Origin: Dasypus novemcinctus
Lineage: Eukaryota; Chordata; Mammalia; Cingulata; Dasypodidae
Assembly (NCBI RefSeq): GCF_030445035.2
Contig: NC_080701.1
Span: 21,606,798 to 21,670,797, forward strand
Direction of reading: 5' to 3'
DNA: 64,000 bases
The notes below the pieces were generated by a model that saw only the letters and a list, made by a program, of their open reading frames with translations, had not been told where the DNA came from and did no database searches. A program made the position numbers and the translations under genes. Shown in pieces: positions 1 to 10,800 of this stretch. Each line of letters opens with the position of its first letter. Within the stretch, counting starts at the first letter, position 1.

Positions 1-144
1 TGAAAAAAAAACCCCGCCTCAATTCCAGCTCTAAAAATTTTCAGTTAACCCTCAACTACCAAATTTCAGCAGATGGAACACCGGAAATAGATTATGGGTG
101 ACTCTTAAGTCCTTTGCCTAAGCCATTCAGGGGTGACGTTTCAA
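1..144. other. PLEKHA2 intron, nothing recognised
   Basis: A/T-rich unique-looking sequence beyond the recognisable EEF1A1 3' UTR. More of that retrocopy's long 3' UTR cannot be excluded. Confidence 0.4.
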
Positions 145-2014
145 AAGAAGAGATGGGTTTCTCATGAAGCTGTTTTAATAGCTCTCAAAATTCTGTGATA
201 GATTTTTGGTCAGGTTTCTATTTAAAAAGTAATGATTTTAAAAACTAACTTAAAACTGTCACACACAAGAAACTAAATGATCCACAAAGCATCCGTTACC
301 TTCGGAAGGTTTTAGAGGGCGTTGCTGTCATTAACCAGGTCTTCTACCATTAAACTTAGATGGCCAGTTGACACAGCCAGCTCTGAGGTCTTTCTTTCAC
401 CTCTTAGTAAGACTGGGGTGGCAGTTGTTAGGATAATATCCCTTTAGCCTTCTGAACTTTCTGGGCAGGCTTCTTGTCCACCGCTTCATGAAACCCACAG
501 CCACTATCTGTCTCATATCACGAACAGCAAAATGGCCCAGCAGAGGAGAGTCAGAGAAGCTCTCAGGACGCATGGGCTTCCCAGGAACCATAGCAGTGAT
601 GACAGCATCCCCAGATCGCAGGAATTTGGGGCCATCTTCAACCTTACCAGAACGGAGACCGGTCTTGTCCTTCTGCTTTGCCAACCTGGATTCAGTGTGA
701 GCTGTGTGGCTAATCCCCCGAGCAGTGAAGCCAGCTGCTTCCATTGGTGGGTCATTTTTGCTGTCACCGGCCACACGGCCATGACGAGTGTCTTTTACAG
801 ACACGTTCTTGACACTGAAGCCCACATGGTCTCCGGGAAGAGCTTCACTCAAAGTTTCATGGTGCATTTCATCAGACTTCATTTCAGTTGTAACTGACGG
901 GAGCAACGGTGACCACCAGGCCTGGTTTGAGAACCACTCCTTCCATGGGGCCCTCCTGTTTTCACACCGCCCTGCTGATATGGCTGGTTTCAAAACCTTC
1001 ATCCAGACAGTTACACCTTCCAAGAGGACTTATACCTCATTAAATTGTGACTCATCTCTTTGGATTGCTTGATTTCTCAACCTGACTGTAACACTCTGGA
1101 GAATTGTCCTCCCAGGGCCTCCTTGGAGTTGTTGCCTTGGTGGCTGTTTGACGAGGACATGAAGGAAGGAAGTTATAATGTGTATTATGCAGTGCAGGGA
1201 CAGTACCAGTACCACCAATTTTGTAGACCGTCTGGAGGGACAGAGGCAAGGGCTGTCAGTTGGATGAGTCATTGACAGGATGCAACCCAAAGCTTCGAGC
1301 AGTGTGGTTCCATGGGCATTGCTGTGCTTAGAGGTGGCTTTTAATCCCTTGAACTAAGGCATGTTAGCACTTGTCTCCAGTGTGTTGTCACCGTTCCAAC
1401 CAGAGAGTGGCACAAATGCTACCATAGACAGTTTCTTCCTGTAGGCGCTGATGTCCTTAACAATTTCCTCCTATCTCCTCTGCTGTAGAGTAGCTTGGCA
1501 GAGTCCATTTTGTTAACACCAACAAAGTTGTATTCCCACCCAGCATGGAAGCCAGAAGGGCATGCTCGTGGGTCTGCCTGTTCTTGGAGATGCCAGTTTC
1601 TAACTCATCAACACCAGTGGTGACAACCAAGACAGCACAGTCAGTCCAAGCTGCACCTGTGATAAAGTCTCTGCATCCTGGGGGATCAGTGATGGTCACT
1701 TAATACTTGCTGGTCGCAAAATTCTTCAGGGAGATGACAATGGTGATACGATGCTCAGGTCCAGCATTCAGTTTATTCAAAACCCAAGCACACCTGAAGG
1801 AGCCTTTTCCCACCTCAGCAGCCTCCTTCTCAAGTTTTCCTGTGCTTCGACACTTGTAGATCAGGTGGTCAGTAGTGGTGGACTTGCCCAAGTCGATCTG
1901 TGCAATGATGACAGTGTTGATAAGAGTTTTTTCCTTTCCCATTTTGGCTTAAGATTTAGTGGTGGTTTGCATGACACGTGGGTTCTGGTGGCACACTCGT
2001 AAAAAAAAAAAAAA
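145..2014 (-). pseudogene. EEF1A1P: EEF1A1 processed pseudogene, near full length
   Basis: Intronless minus-strand copy of the elongation factor 1-alpha mRNA. Start codon at 1942: [20 protein letters not shown], with the P-loop decayed from GHVDSGKS. Further blocks: [11 protein letters not shown] (about 1560), LPLQTVYKIGGTGTVPA (about 1210-1250), [20 protein letters not shown] (about 850) and DMRQIVAVG (about 500). Coding homology ends near 441, where the TGA is replaced by a sense codon. The 3' UTR is recognisable down to about 150. Several stops, frame changes and indels, including loss of the segment around GGIDKRTIEKF. The 5' UTR is kept to about 2000, and an A-run at 2001-2014 is the complement of the 5' TOP pyrimidine tract. 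It lies antisense within a PLEKHA2 intron and cannot encode a working factor. Confidence 0.93.
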
Positions 2015-2039
2015 TAAAGCCTACCATTTTTTTAGGAGG

Positions 2040-2125
2040 AAAGTGAAGATCAAAGTCTAGTTCAAAGTCAAAAGGTTATTAAATGGTAGAGTTGGGATTG
2101 AAATCCAGGTCTTCCTGAGTTTCAA
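2040..2125 (-). repeat. MIR fragment
   Basis: Antisense MIR core, 'agttgggattgaaatccagg' preceded by 'ggaggaaagtgaag'. Confidence 0.45.
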
Positions 2126-2162
2126 GGCCTAGGAACTTAGGAGCTTATTAAAAAATGTCAAA

Positions 2163-2250
2163 GGGAGCCAATGTGGCTCAGTGGCTGAGTGCCGGTTTCC
2201 CACATACGAGGTCCCATGTTAATCCCTGGCCCCCGTACCTCAAAAAACAA
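2163..2250 (+). repeat. DAS-SINE, short tRNA-like form
   Basis: 'gggagccaatgtggctcagt ... cccacatacgaggtccc ... acctcaaaaaaca': tRNA-like head with an A-rich tail. Confidence 0.75.
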
Positions 2251-2340
2251 AATGAGAGAAGTAGCAGTTGTAAAATGTGTTAGAGGTTACATACTACTTG
2301 TACATCCATGGCTTTGTTTTAACCTCATAAAACCCTTGGT

Positions 2341-2817
2341 AGAGAAGCAGATATGATTTCAAGCGATTAGGCTCACTCCTACCACATGGGAGGTCCGTGG
2401 TTCAGTTCCCAGCCTCCTAAAGAGCTGGTGTGATGGGCAGGTGTGGCAATCTGACAAATCAAGATGATGCAACAAGAGACACAAGAAGAAAAAACATAAT
2501 GAGAAACCTAAGAAAATCCTGGTGCCTCCTAAAAAGTACGAGCAGGATGGCAAGCTGGAGTGATGGGCAGCCATGGTGAGCTGACGCAACAAGATGACAC
2601 AACAAGAGATACAAGAGGAAAAATATAATGCGAGTCACAACAAAGCAGGGAATGGAGGTGGCTTAAGCATTTCGACACCTCCTTTCCACATCGGAGTTCC
2701 CAGGTTTGGTTCCCCCGTGCCTCCTAAAGAAACAAGACGATCAGGCACAGCAAGTGCGAACAACGAGGGGATAGAGAGAGAAACAAACAAATAAATAAAT
2801 CTAAAAAAAAAACCCAA
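2341..2817 (+). repeat. Compound DAS-SINE with repeated modules
   Basis: tRNA-like head, then two 'gatgcaacaagagacacaag' / 'gacacaacaagagatacaag' modules, a second head-like 'ccacatcggagttcccaggt' and an 'aaataaataaatc' tail. Several tRNA-related units are fused in one element. Confidence 0.75.
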
Positions 2818-2837
2818 ACCTTTGGTAAGTAGAAAGG

Positions 2838-2945
2838 GCAAATGTTATTGTCCCCATTTACAGATGAGGAAATGGAAATGCCAAGAGAGTAAAGTGACCT
2901 GACCAAGGCCATGTAGCCAGTCATGTTGGAACCAGGACAGTTCCT
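2838..2945 (-). repeat. MIR fragment
   Basis: 'ccccatttacagatgaggaa ... aaggccatgtagccag' is the antisense MIR signature. Confidence 0.6.
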
Positions 2946-3084
2946 GTTTTCCCCCTCCCAGATCCTCTGCTCATTTTAGGCTAAGGTCATTGAGTCCTTC
3001 TGATTGCAGAAAAGGGTCAACATAGAAAAGAACTGGGTTCTCTGAGAGAATCCCAGATATTTCCTTCTATTATTTTCCCAGGGC

Positions 3085-3485
3085 CGCCTTAATAGATTAA
3101 CACAAACTGTGTGGCCTAAAACAACAGAAATGTATTCTCTTACAGTCTGGGAGGCTAGAAGTCAAAACCAAGGTGTTGGCAGAGCTGTTTTCTCTCTGTC
3201 AGGGTTCTCGGGAAGAATCCTTTCTTGCCTCTTCTAAGCTTCTGGCAGTTGCCAGCAGTCTTCCCATTCTTTGGTCTGTGGCGGCTCATTCCATCTCTGC
3301 CTTCATCATCACGTGGCCTTCTTCCCTGGGGGCCTTTGTGTCCTCTTCTCTTCTTTTAAGGACATCAGTTAGTGGCTCTAAGCCCCACTCAAATACAGTA
3401 TGACCTCATTTAACTAATTACATCTGCAAAGATCCTATTTCCAAATAAGTCACATTCTGAGGTTCCAGAGGGATCTGAATTTTCC
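3085..3485 (-). mobile_element. MLT1-like LTR (ERVL-MaLR), solo
   Basis: Contains the plus-strand signatures 'gtggcctaaaacaacagaaatgt' in part, 'catctgcaaagatcctatttcc' in part and 'atcatcacgtggcctt', characteristic of MLT1 LTRs read antisense. Old, decayed fossil. Confidence 0.65.
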
Positions 3486-3547
3486 CAAAAGGGTTGAAAA
3501 TTGAGCAATAAAAGTAAAGCACAGTTTCCCTCAACAGATATGTTATT

Positions 3548-3643
3548 CTTTTTTTTTTTTTAAAGGTACTGGGGGCCAGGGATTCAACCCGGGATCTCGT
3601 ATATAGGAAGCTGGTGCTCAATCACTGAGCCGTACTGGCTCCC
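3548..3643 (-). repeat. DAS-SINE, short form
   Basis: Poly(T) followed by 'ggattcaacccgggatctcg' and 'actgagccgtactggctccc'. First of four adjacent SINEs. Confidence 0.75.
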
Positions 3644-3652
3644 CTGAGTTGG

Positions 3653-3750
3653 TTTTTTCGTTTGTTTTTTTTTTAGGAGGCATCAGAGATTGAACCCAGG
3701 ACTCCCATGTGGGAAGCAGGTGCTCAACGGCTTGAGCCACATCTGCTCCC
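3653..3750 (-). repeat. DAS-SINE, short form
   Basis: 'aggaggcatcagagattgaa' to 'ttgagccacatctgctccc'. Confidence 0.75.
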
Positions 3751-3755
3751 CATTA

Positions 3756-4183
3756 TTTTTTTTTTTTTTAAGATTTATTTTATTTATTTCTCCCCCCTCC
3801 CTCCATTACCTGCTTTCTGTGTCCAATCTCTGTGTGTTCTTCTGTGTCTGCTTGTATTCTTATTAGGCAGTTCTGGGAACTGATCCTGGGACCTTCTGGA
3901 GTGGGAGAGAGGTGATCATTTTCTTGTGCCACCTTAGCAACCTGTTCTGTTATGTCTCTTATTCTCCCTCCTCTGTGTCTCTTTGTTGCGTCATCTTGCT
4001 GCGTCAGCTCTCTGCATTGGCTGGCACTCCTGTGTGGGGTGGCACCCTGCGTGGGCTGGCACTCCCTGTGGGCTAACTTGCTGTGCAGGCCAGCTTGCCT
4101 TCACCAGGAAGCTCAGGGTATCGAACCCTGGACCTCCTATCTGGTAGGCGGGAGCCCAAGTGGTTGAGCCACATTCGCTTCCC
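3756..4183 (-). repeat. DAS-SINE, long form
   Basis: Poly(T), 'aagatttattttatttattt', repeated 'ggctggcactcc' modules, head 'tggttgagccacattcgctt'. Confidence 0.8.
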
Positions 4184-4194
4184 TCCCCGTTATT

Positions 4195-4616
4195 CTTTTT
4201 TTTTTTCTTTAATATTTATTTTCTTTATTTCTCTCCACTTCCCTCCCCGTTGTCTGTTCTCTGTGTCCATTCACTGTGTGTTCTTCTGTGTCCACTTGCA
4301 TTATCCGGTGGCACTGGGAAACTGCGTCTCTCTTTTTTGTTGTGTCATCTTACTGTGTCAGCTCTCCGTGTGTGCAGCTCCACTCCTAGGCAGGCTGCGC
4401 TTTTGCCATGCAGGGCGGCTCTCCTTATGGGGTGCACTCCTTGCGCATGGGGCACCCCTACGCAGGGACACCCCTGTGTGTTCACGGCACTCCTTGCGCA
4501 TGGCAGCACTGCACGTGGGCCAGCTTACTACTCAGGTCAGGAGGCCCTGGGGATCGAACCCTGGACTCTCCATATGGTAGGCGGATGCTCTATCAGTTGA
4601 GCCACATCCGCTTCCC
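4195..4616 (-). repeat. DAS-SINE, full-length long form
   Basis: From poly(T) to 'ttgagccacatccgcttccc', with the 'cactccttgcgcatgg' repeats typical of the long form. Confidence 0.8.
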
Positions 4617-4619
4617 ACA

Positions 4620-5130
4620 TAATTCTTAATAGTAGTCTGGCTCTGCCCATTGGGAAGGAAAATGAGTTTTTGTTTTTTTTTAATGCTACAAATGAGATCC
4701 ATGTGGATCACCTTCATCAGAGACCACTCCCTAGGTAGATAGAAGAAGGCACACTTTGAATAAGGCCTCTGGGATATGGAAAAACCAGAAGAAGAACCTG
4801 GCTTTCAAGCTGTGGAGCACAGTTTTAGTTGACTTTGTCCTCTACAGACTGATTTAAATATTTTCAGGAAGTGAAAATAGGTTTGGAAAGACTCTGGGAG
4901 GTTGGTCAGAAGCAGCCCACAATACCTGAGCTGTGAGCACCAGTGGTCCTCGAGGTGGGTTGACAAGATGGAGAGTGGAAACACAACAGCAGAACTGCTA
5001 AGAATCCTTTTCAGTTCACTGGGAATGCTCAAGTGTTAATTTCTTCCTCTTTTGCTGGGCTTTAGGAATTCTCTTGGGCCCTTTGAGACCTGGGGAAACA
5101 TCTTTTGTTCCATGGTGATTATATCACTCA
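4620..5130. other. Intronic sequence, nothing recognised
   Basis: Unique-looking DNA between a SINE cluster and a solo LTR; no exon or motif seen. Confidence 0.4.
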
Positions 5131-5135
5131 ACACC

Positions 5136-5747
5136 TATATGAGTCAGCCAAAGGGGTGCTGCTGCAAAGTACCAGAAATCTGTTGGCTTTTATAAAGGGT
5201 ATTTATTTGGGGTAGAAGCTTCCAGTCAAAAGGCCCTAAAGAGTCCAGTTCATGGTACCATAAGAAGTACTTTCTCACCCAAAGTCATTTGCTACGTGTT
5301 GAAGCAAGATGGTGGGTGATGTCTACGATGGCCCTGCCTTCCTCTTCCTCTTAAGGCTCCATGGTCCCAGGTTCTTTGGATCTCAGCTGTAGGCTGGCAC
5401 AAGGCTCATCTCTCAGGACTTCTCAGCTGCTCTGTTCTCTTAGCTGCAAACTATCAGGCTCATCTCTCTTCCCTCTGCCATGTCTAATGAGCTGTCTCTC
5501 TCCGCTGCGTTCTTCTCTGTGTCTCTACTTCTGTGTTCTTTATATAGCCCACCAAGGGGGTGGGGACTCAAACTGAGTCACCATAATGACACGATCGAAT
5601 CAAAGTCCTAATCGTAGCATCATTTAATCAAAGGCATCTCAGCTGACTCTAATACAGTCTAAGACTAGCTCGCCAGGGGAACAGACCAGTTTACAAACAT
5701 AATCCCTATCTCTTTTTGGAATTCATCAGTAATTTTAAACTGCCACA
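5136..5747 (-). mobile_element. Solo LTR, MaLR-like, xenarthran type
   Basis: A 612 bp element flanked by an exact 5 bp duplication acacc (5131-5135 and 5748-5752). Its 3' end on the minus strand carries a 'ttataaaagccaacagatttctgg' type U5 in pieces. It is homologous over its whole length to 37979-38600. No internal region; a fossil. Confidence 0.75.
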
Positions 5748-5877
5748 ACACCCCAGCACTAATTGGCGGCCTGCAGAATTTCTCTTACAAAGGCCAAAGT
5801 CAGAGAAAGGTAGAAGAGGCGGCTTAGGCTGGTTAGTTAATATTTAGCAGGGGTGGGTCCTTGGGGGTGAAGCAATT

Positions 5878-5998
5878 TTAATGAGCTTTGGTTACCTCAT
5901 CTATAAAATGGAGAAGATAATGCCTACTTGATAAGAGTGCTATGTAGGTGAGAGGTAAAGCAGTAAGGAGCCTAGAATATCGCCTGGCACTGGGAGGG
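5878..5998 (+). repeat. MIR fragment
   Basis: 'ggttacctcatctataaaat' followed by 'atcgcctggcactgg', sense MIR 3' half. Confidence 0.55.
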
Positions 5999-6239
5999 TG
6001 GGAGGACAACAAAGAATGGTCAGGCAGCCAGAAGCAGAGTACGAGGTCATGGGCAGAGTGACCACATAGCTGTGGCTCTCAGAGGTTTCTGGATTCTTGT
6101 CAGTCCTGAAGGTCTTACTGACTCTGAAGGCTGTAGAAGCGGAAGAAGACTTCCACTCTTCCCACAGGGTGTATCATTATTTTCCTGGTGGATAGACCCA
6201 GGGCACAGAGCATTTGGTTCTTGCGAAGGCAAGGTATGA

Positions 6240-6365
6240 CGATGCTGTGGAAAGCACAGTGGTTGGAAGTCGGGCTTACTCTCAGTTCAGTTATTAATGA
6301 TGGCATTGGGCAAATAACTTGACTCTTTGGGGCCTTTTTTTCGTATGAAACGGGGTATTTAATCG
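6240..6365 (+). repeat. MIR fragment
   Basis: 'agcacagtggttggaagtcg ... gggcaaataacttgactctt', decayed sense MIR. Confidence 0.45.
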
Positions 6366-6865
6366 GAGTTTGCAGATTCCCTTTTACATGAGTGACGTAG
6401 ACAAGGAAGAAGACAAGGGAAACATAAGCCAGGATCAATGACATCTGCCCTGTGGCCTCCTACTGGGGAGGTAGTAGGGACAGTGGCAAAGCAGAGAACA
6501 TATACTCCATGTGATCAGGGACCTGATGCTTGGCTGGAAATCTGGATTTTTATGTGAAATATCCCAGGTATCAAATGTGGATTAGAACACACTGTGTAGG
6601 ACAAACCAAACCCAAATTCTGCCTATAGGCTACCGGTGGGCCATCAGTTTGCAACCTCTGAGCTGTGGTCTCTAAGTAGCTCTAAAATTCTGTGATTCTT
6701 TGATCATCCACCGAGCTATGGATGTCAAAGAAGAACAAAACTAACTCATTCTTCAAAAAGAGCTATTTTTGTAAATATTAATACCATTTGTAAAATGTTA
6801 GGTATTTCACAAGGTTTTTATATCTTTTTTTGTGTTTCTAAAAATTTTTTAATGTATATGCTTTA

Positions 6866-6990
6866 TCACTTGATAACCACAACAACTCTATGAGATAACT
6901 AGTACTCCTTAGTTTTGCAGTTGAGTCTGTTTAGACACAGATTTGCTGACAGTCAGTTAGGGGCAGGTCAGGAATTATTCTCCAGGCTCC
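6866..6990 (-). repeat. MIR fragment
   Basis: 'accacaacaactctatgaga ... gacagtcagttagggg', antisense MIR, decayed. Confidence 0.4.
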
Positions 6991-7179
6991 AGGGTTCCTG
7001 TGTCACACGTGTTTTTACCAGGCACACCTGGCTTACACACTCTCCATTCCTCACACTCCCAGTTCCTTTTAATCCTCCCATTTACAGTTTAAGCATCCCC
7101 TCTGCTGGATATCTCCCCAAATCACTCCATTTAAATTAGTTTCCCCGCTGTTCTCTGTCTCAGCCACTGTATATTTTCT

Positions 7180-7375
7180 TTATGGCATGCACCACCATTT
7201 GTAATTATTTGGATTGATTCTTGAGTTTTTTTTTTCTTTATCTTGTCTACCCTACTGGCGTGTAAGTGCCCAAGGATGGGCAGACAGGCATCTATGCTCA
7301 CTGTTTTATCTTCGATCCCTTGCCAGGGAAGTACTGGCTCATAGTAGCCACTCAATAAATTCGTTGAGTATGTGT
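7180..7375 (+). repeat. L2-like 3' end
   Basis: 'gttttatcttcgatcccttg ... ctggctcatagtagccactc' then 'aataaattcgttgag' matches the L2 3' end pattern. Confidence 0.5.
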
Positions 7376-7550
7376 GTAACTGTGCACGGAGGGGATTGTT
7401 GACAGATTTACACATACTTTGGTAGGAATCAGTGAAAGGGCTGTGGAAGAAAGAGATGTCTTACTGTAATTTGGTACCCCACTGCATTTTCTCACCTCCT
7501 CCTTGTCCTACCCCTTTTCCTAAGTAATCCATCTATTCCTTACCGATTTC

Positions 7551-7590
7551 TTTTAAGCCGGTGCTCAACCACTGAGCCACATTGGCTCCC
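7551..7590 (-). repeat. DAS-SINE head fragment
   Basis: Only 'ggtgctcaaccactgagcca' and 'cattggctccc' remain. Confidence 0.6.
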
Positions 7591-7594
7591 TAGT

Positions 7595-7708
7595 TGGGTT
7601 TTTCATTTGTTTTGCTTGTTTTGTTTTGTCTTGTTTTTTAAGGAGGTACTGGGAGCCAAACGTGGGACCTCCCATGGGAAGCAAGTGCGCAACCACACAT
7701 CCGCCCCC
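7595..7708 (-). repeat. DAS-SINE, short form
   Basis: T/G-rich tail complement, then 'gggacctcccatgggaagca' and 'acacatccgccccc'. It ends 30 bp before a PLEKHA2 exon. Confidence 0.7.
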
Positions 7709-7737
7709 CTCTTCCTCACCGATCTTGTTCTGCCTAG

Positions 7738-7878
7738 GTACCCAAAGGTGGGAGCCTGCCCCTGGCTCCGGAGGTTATCAAGAGCCCAGCAGTTCTTCCA
7801 TCTCTGGAGAAGAAGCCACAGGTGGCCTACAAGACCGAGATCATAGGAGGGGTGGTGGTACACACTCCCATCAACCAG
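7738..7878 (+). CDS. PLEKHA2: PLEKHA2 coding exon (linker between PH domains)
   Basis: Acceptor tctgcctag ends at 7737 and donor gtgctg starts at 7879. Forty-seven codons in phase 0, VPKGGSLPLAPEV... to ...VVVHTPINQ, aligning with the linker of human PLEKHA2. Two decayed SINE pieces lie directly upstream in the intron. Confidence 0.95.
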
Positions 7879-10800
7879 GTGCTGGGGCCGGGGGCCGCCA
7901 GGGTGTCACGAGGGCATGGTCGTGTGGGTGGTGTGCCCAGTGACATGCACAGAGGGCTATGCTGGAGGAAACGGTGGGCGGGAGTTGGGCACCTTTTGCA
8001 CATGGGGTAGTCAAGAAAATAAAGGGCAGTGGTAGGTGTGGGTAATGGCAGTGCAGAAATTGAGGCCACCCCACCTTGAGGCTGTGAGGCCAGTACAGTT
8101 CTGCACCATAGGTGGCAGAAAAGCCCCTGTGACTCCCCCGGGAAGTGGAGCTGGGGAAGGCAAGTGAGGCTGAAACAAGCCTCTGTCCCTCTGCCTGTTG
8201 TTATGTTGCTTATCCCCCTCCTCTGATTTGCTTTCTCCATCCGTCCTTCTCTCCTGGGACTGCTCAGGTTCCCCGAGCCTTGTTCTGTGGCTGATGGGAG
8301 CAGAGTTGATGTTTATTTTTTCATTTGTTTCTTCTTTGACCTAATGGCAAGGAGTCAGGAGCTTTGGCCACAGGGGGCTGGGCAGGGAGTGTGGCTGTGT
8401 ACAGGAGAGAGAGGGAGGAGCTAATCCCAGCACTGTTTCCTCGTAGAATGGAGGGGATGGGCAGGAGGCGACTGAGCCTGGGTCCCACGCCATCCTTCGA
8501 AGGTCGCAGAGTTACATCCCCACGTCAGGCTGCCGTGCTTCCACCGGGCCTCCCCTCATTAAGAGCGGCTACTGCGTGAAGCAAGGGAACGTGGTGAGTG
8601 TCAGCCCTGACTCCTCCGAGCCGGTGGGCACGGAGGTGGCAGAGGGGAGAGGAGGTTGCATGGAGGCGCTACAGCCCTCTATGCCAACCCAGCCCAAGCC
8701 GCTGAAATGTTCACCCAGCACGTCAGGTACGATATCTAAAAGTGGGAGCCTGGCTTCCGTGAGGCCCGGTCCCCAGGAGTTTAGAATTTGACTACCCTCA
8801 GGAATGCTAGAGACTTCTTCCTAATGTCCGCCTTTTTTTTTTCAATGTCAGCGGAAGAGCTGGAAACGTCGCTTCTTTGCACTTGATGACTTTACCATCT
8901 GCTACTTCAAGTGTGAACAGGTTTGTAGTGGCTTTGGGGCCCTTCTGTGAGGTCGTGGAAGCTTGGAGACATGGGGACATAGCCACACAAGCGTGTGCGT
9001 GTAAGAGGCGTGGGTGCACACGCTTCACAGCACCGCCTCTTTTCTCCATCCGCCCTGTGTGTGCATCTGGACAGTGATTTTATTTTTTTAGGAGATACTT
9101 GGGATTGACCCCAGGACCTCCGACATGCGAAGCAGGTGCCCAGCCACTGAGCTACACCTGCTCTGCTTGACGGTGCTATTAAAGTGGCCTTGACTTCTTC
9201 CCTCTCCCATGCAGTGAGCCACTAGACAGTCAAAACCATAGAAAATCTTAGATTTTTTTGTTTCCTCTTGGTGATTTAGTTTGAGATCTTGCCTTGAGTG
9301 CCAAACTGGCTTTAGCCAGTCGTCTCTGACAAGAGAGGGGTGTCTGTGAGCTGAATTGTGGCATGATGCCGGCAGATTCACTTACCCACCTTTCCGTATT
9401 TTCCCACCAGGACCGAGAGCCGCTGCGCACCATATTCCTAAAGGATGTTCTCAAGACCCATGAGTGTCTGGTCAAGTCAGGGTAATTATTGGCTCTCCTT
9501 ATTCTTTTCTGAACCAAAAACTCCTTTTTGTCCTCTTTATTTTTTTTTGAGTTGGTAACTTTTTTTTGTCTTTGTTTTTTTAATGTTACATTAAAAAAAT
9601 ACGAGGTCCCCATATACCCCCCACCCCTCCTTTTTGTCCTCTTTAGTCGTCATTGACTACCCTCCGAGGCTCTAGTTCAAGGGTCTCCCTTCTTGCAAGA
9701 GCAAGGGAGGGGGGCCTGACCCCTTGTCGTGGCTGATGCATTGCATCCAAGCTGACCTGACTAAAAGATTCCTGAACAAACTTACTCTCTGCCCATTATC
9801 TTACGCTGGCTCCTAAGGAGACGAACCAACATCATACTTACCTGATGAAGAAAAAAGAAAGAATTTAGAAACAAAGAAAAGAGTGGTGTTCAGATGCTTC
9901 TCAGATATTAGGATTGGGTGCTCAGTCAAGGAATGGGGCTCAGGGGGGAGCCTGAGTCCTTAGACTATGCCAGAATTTTCAGCATCTCTGGTTAGGGCCC
10001 TGCTTATGCCAGTGCCTCTTCCCTCAACTTCTTATGCTTTTTCTCTTATCCTTTCGACCAAGCTTCTGATGCCCCATTAACACAAGTGTGATTCACAGCA
10101 ACTCTGTGTTACTCACTGGGCAGGAAAAACAAGTATTTTTAATGTGTTCCTCTTTCCACTAGGAAACGGTTACTTTTCAAGTGCCACGGGAGCACAGGAG
10201 GAGTTTGAGATCGTCAGGATCTCTCCCTTGTCTAACACCAAATATAGAGGGCCATAGCGCTAAACTCTAGAGGCCCCAAGGGTATCTGGGCATCTAGTAA
10301 GCCTTGGTTTGCCATCTCTGGAGACCGTTTCTGTGTCTGTCTCTGCATCCCATGGACCATGCATCAGAGCCAGAGGCATCAGGAAGTTCCTAGCAGCCGG
10401 CAGATTGTTCTCTCATGAGGGTATGGGAGGGTCTTACAGGAAAACAAAGTGCTGTGTGACCCAAGGAAGGAGGGACTTGAAGCACTATACTGAGTCTTGC
10501 AAAGGCAGCCACGGAGTATGGAAGATGAGGGGAAGTCCCCAGTGGCAACATATAATTCATGAAAGTAGCTCTGCTGGAAGTTGCAGGAATGTGGCCCAGG
10601 AGTTTGCCGTGAGGGGAGGAGAGGTTGGGCATGACCAGATCCTCACTGATCTTCGCTTGTTCTTGACCCTGGAGGTATTATCCTGTGCAGATAGAAGACC
10701 ACTTGGCAGGTGGGTGCTCTTTAGGGAACTGATAAAAGGTTCAATCCCTAGAGTGCCTCCAGCTTTCTCTAAATCTGTAATTCTGCCAAAGTCAGACTAA

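Noticed and set aside
2163-2250. tRNA-like heads of SINEs considered as tRNA genes
   Set aside because: They have A/B-box resemblance but no cloverleaf ending; always followed by SINE body and A-rich tail.
4083-4629. Overlapping open frames of 73-165 codons
   Set aside because: SINE-derived frames from the stack at 3541-4620.
10309-10800. 163-codon plus-strand open frame in a PLEKHA2 intron
   Set aside because: No recognisable domain, no homologue recalled, no splice signals or start context worth trusting.
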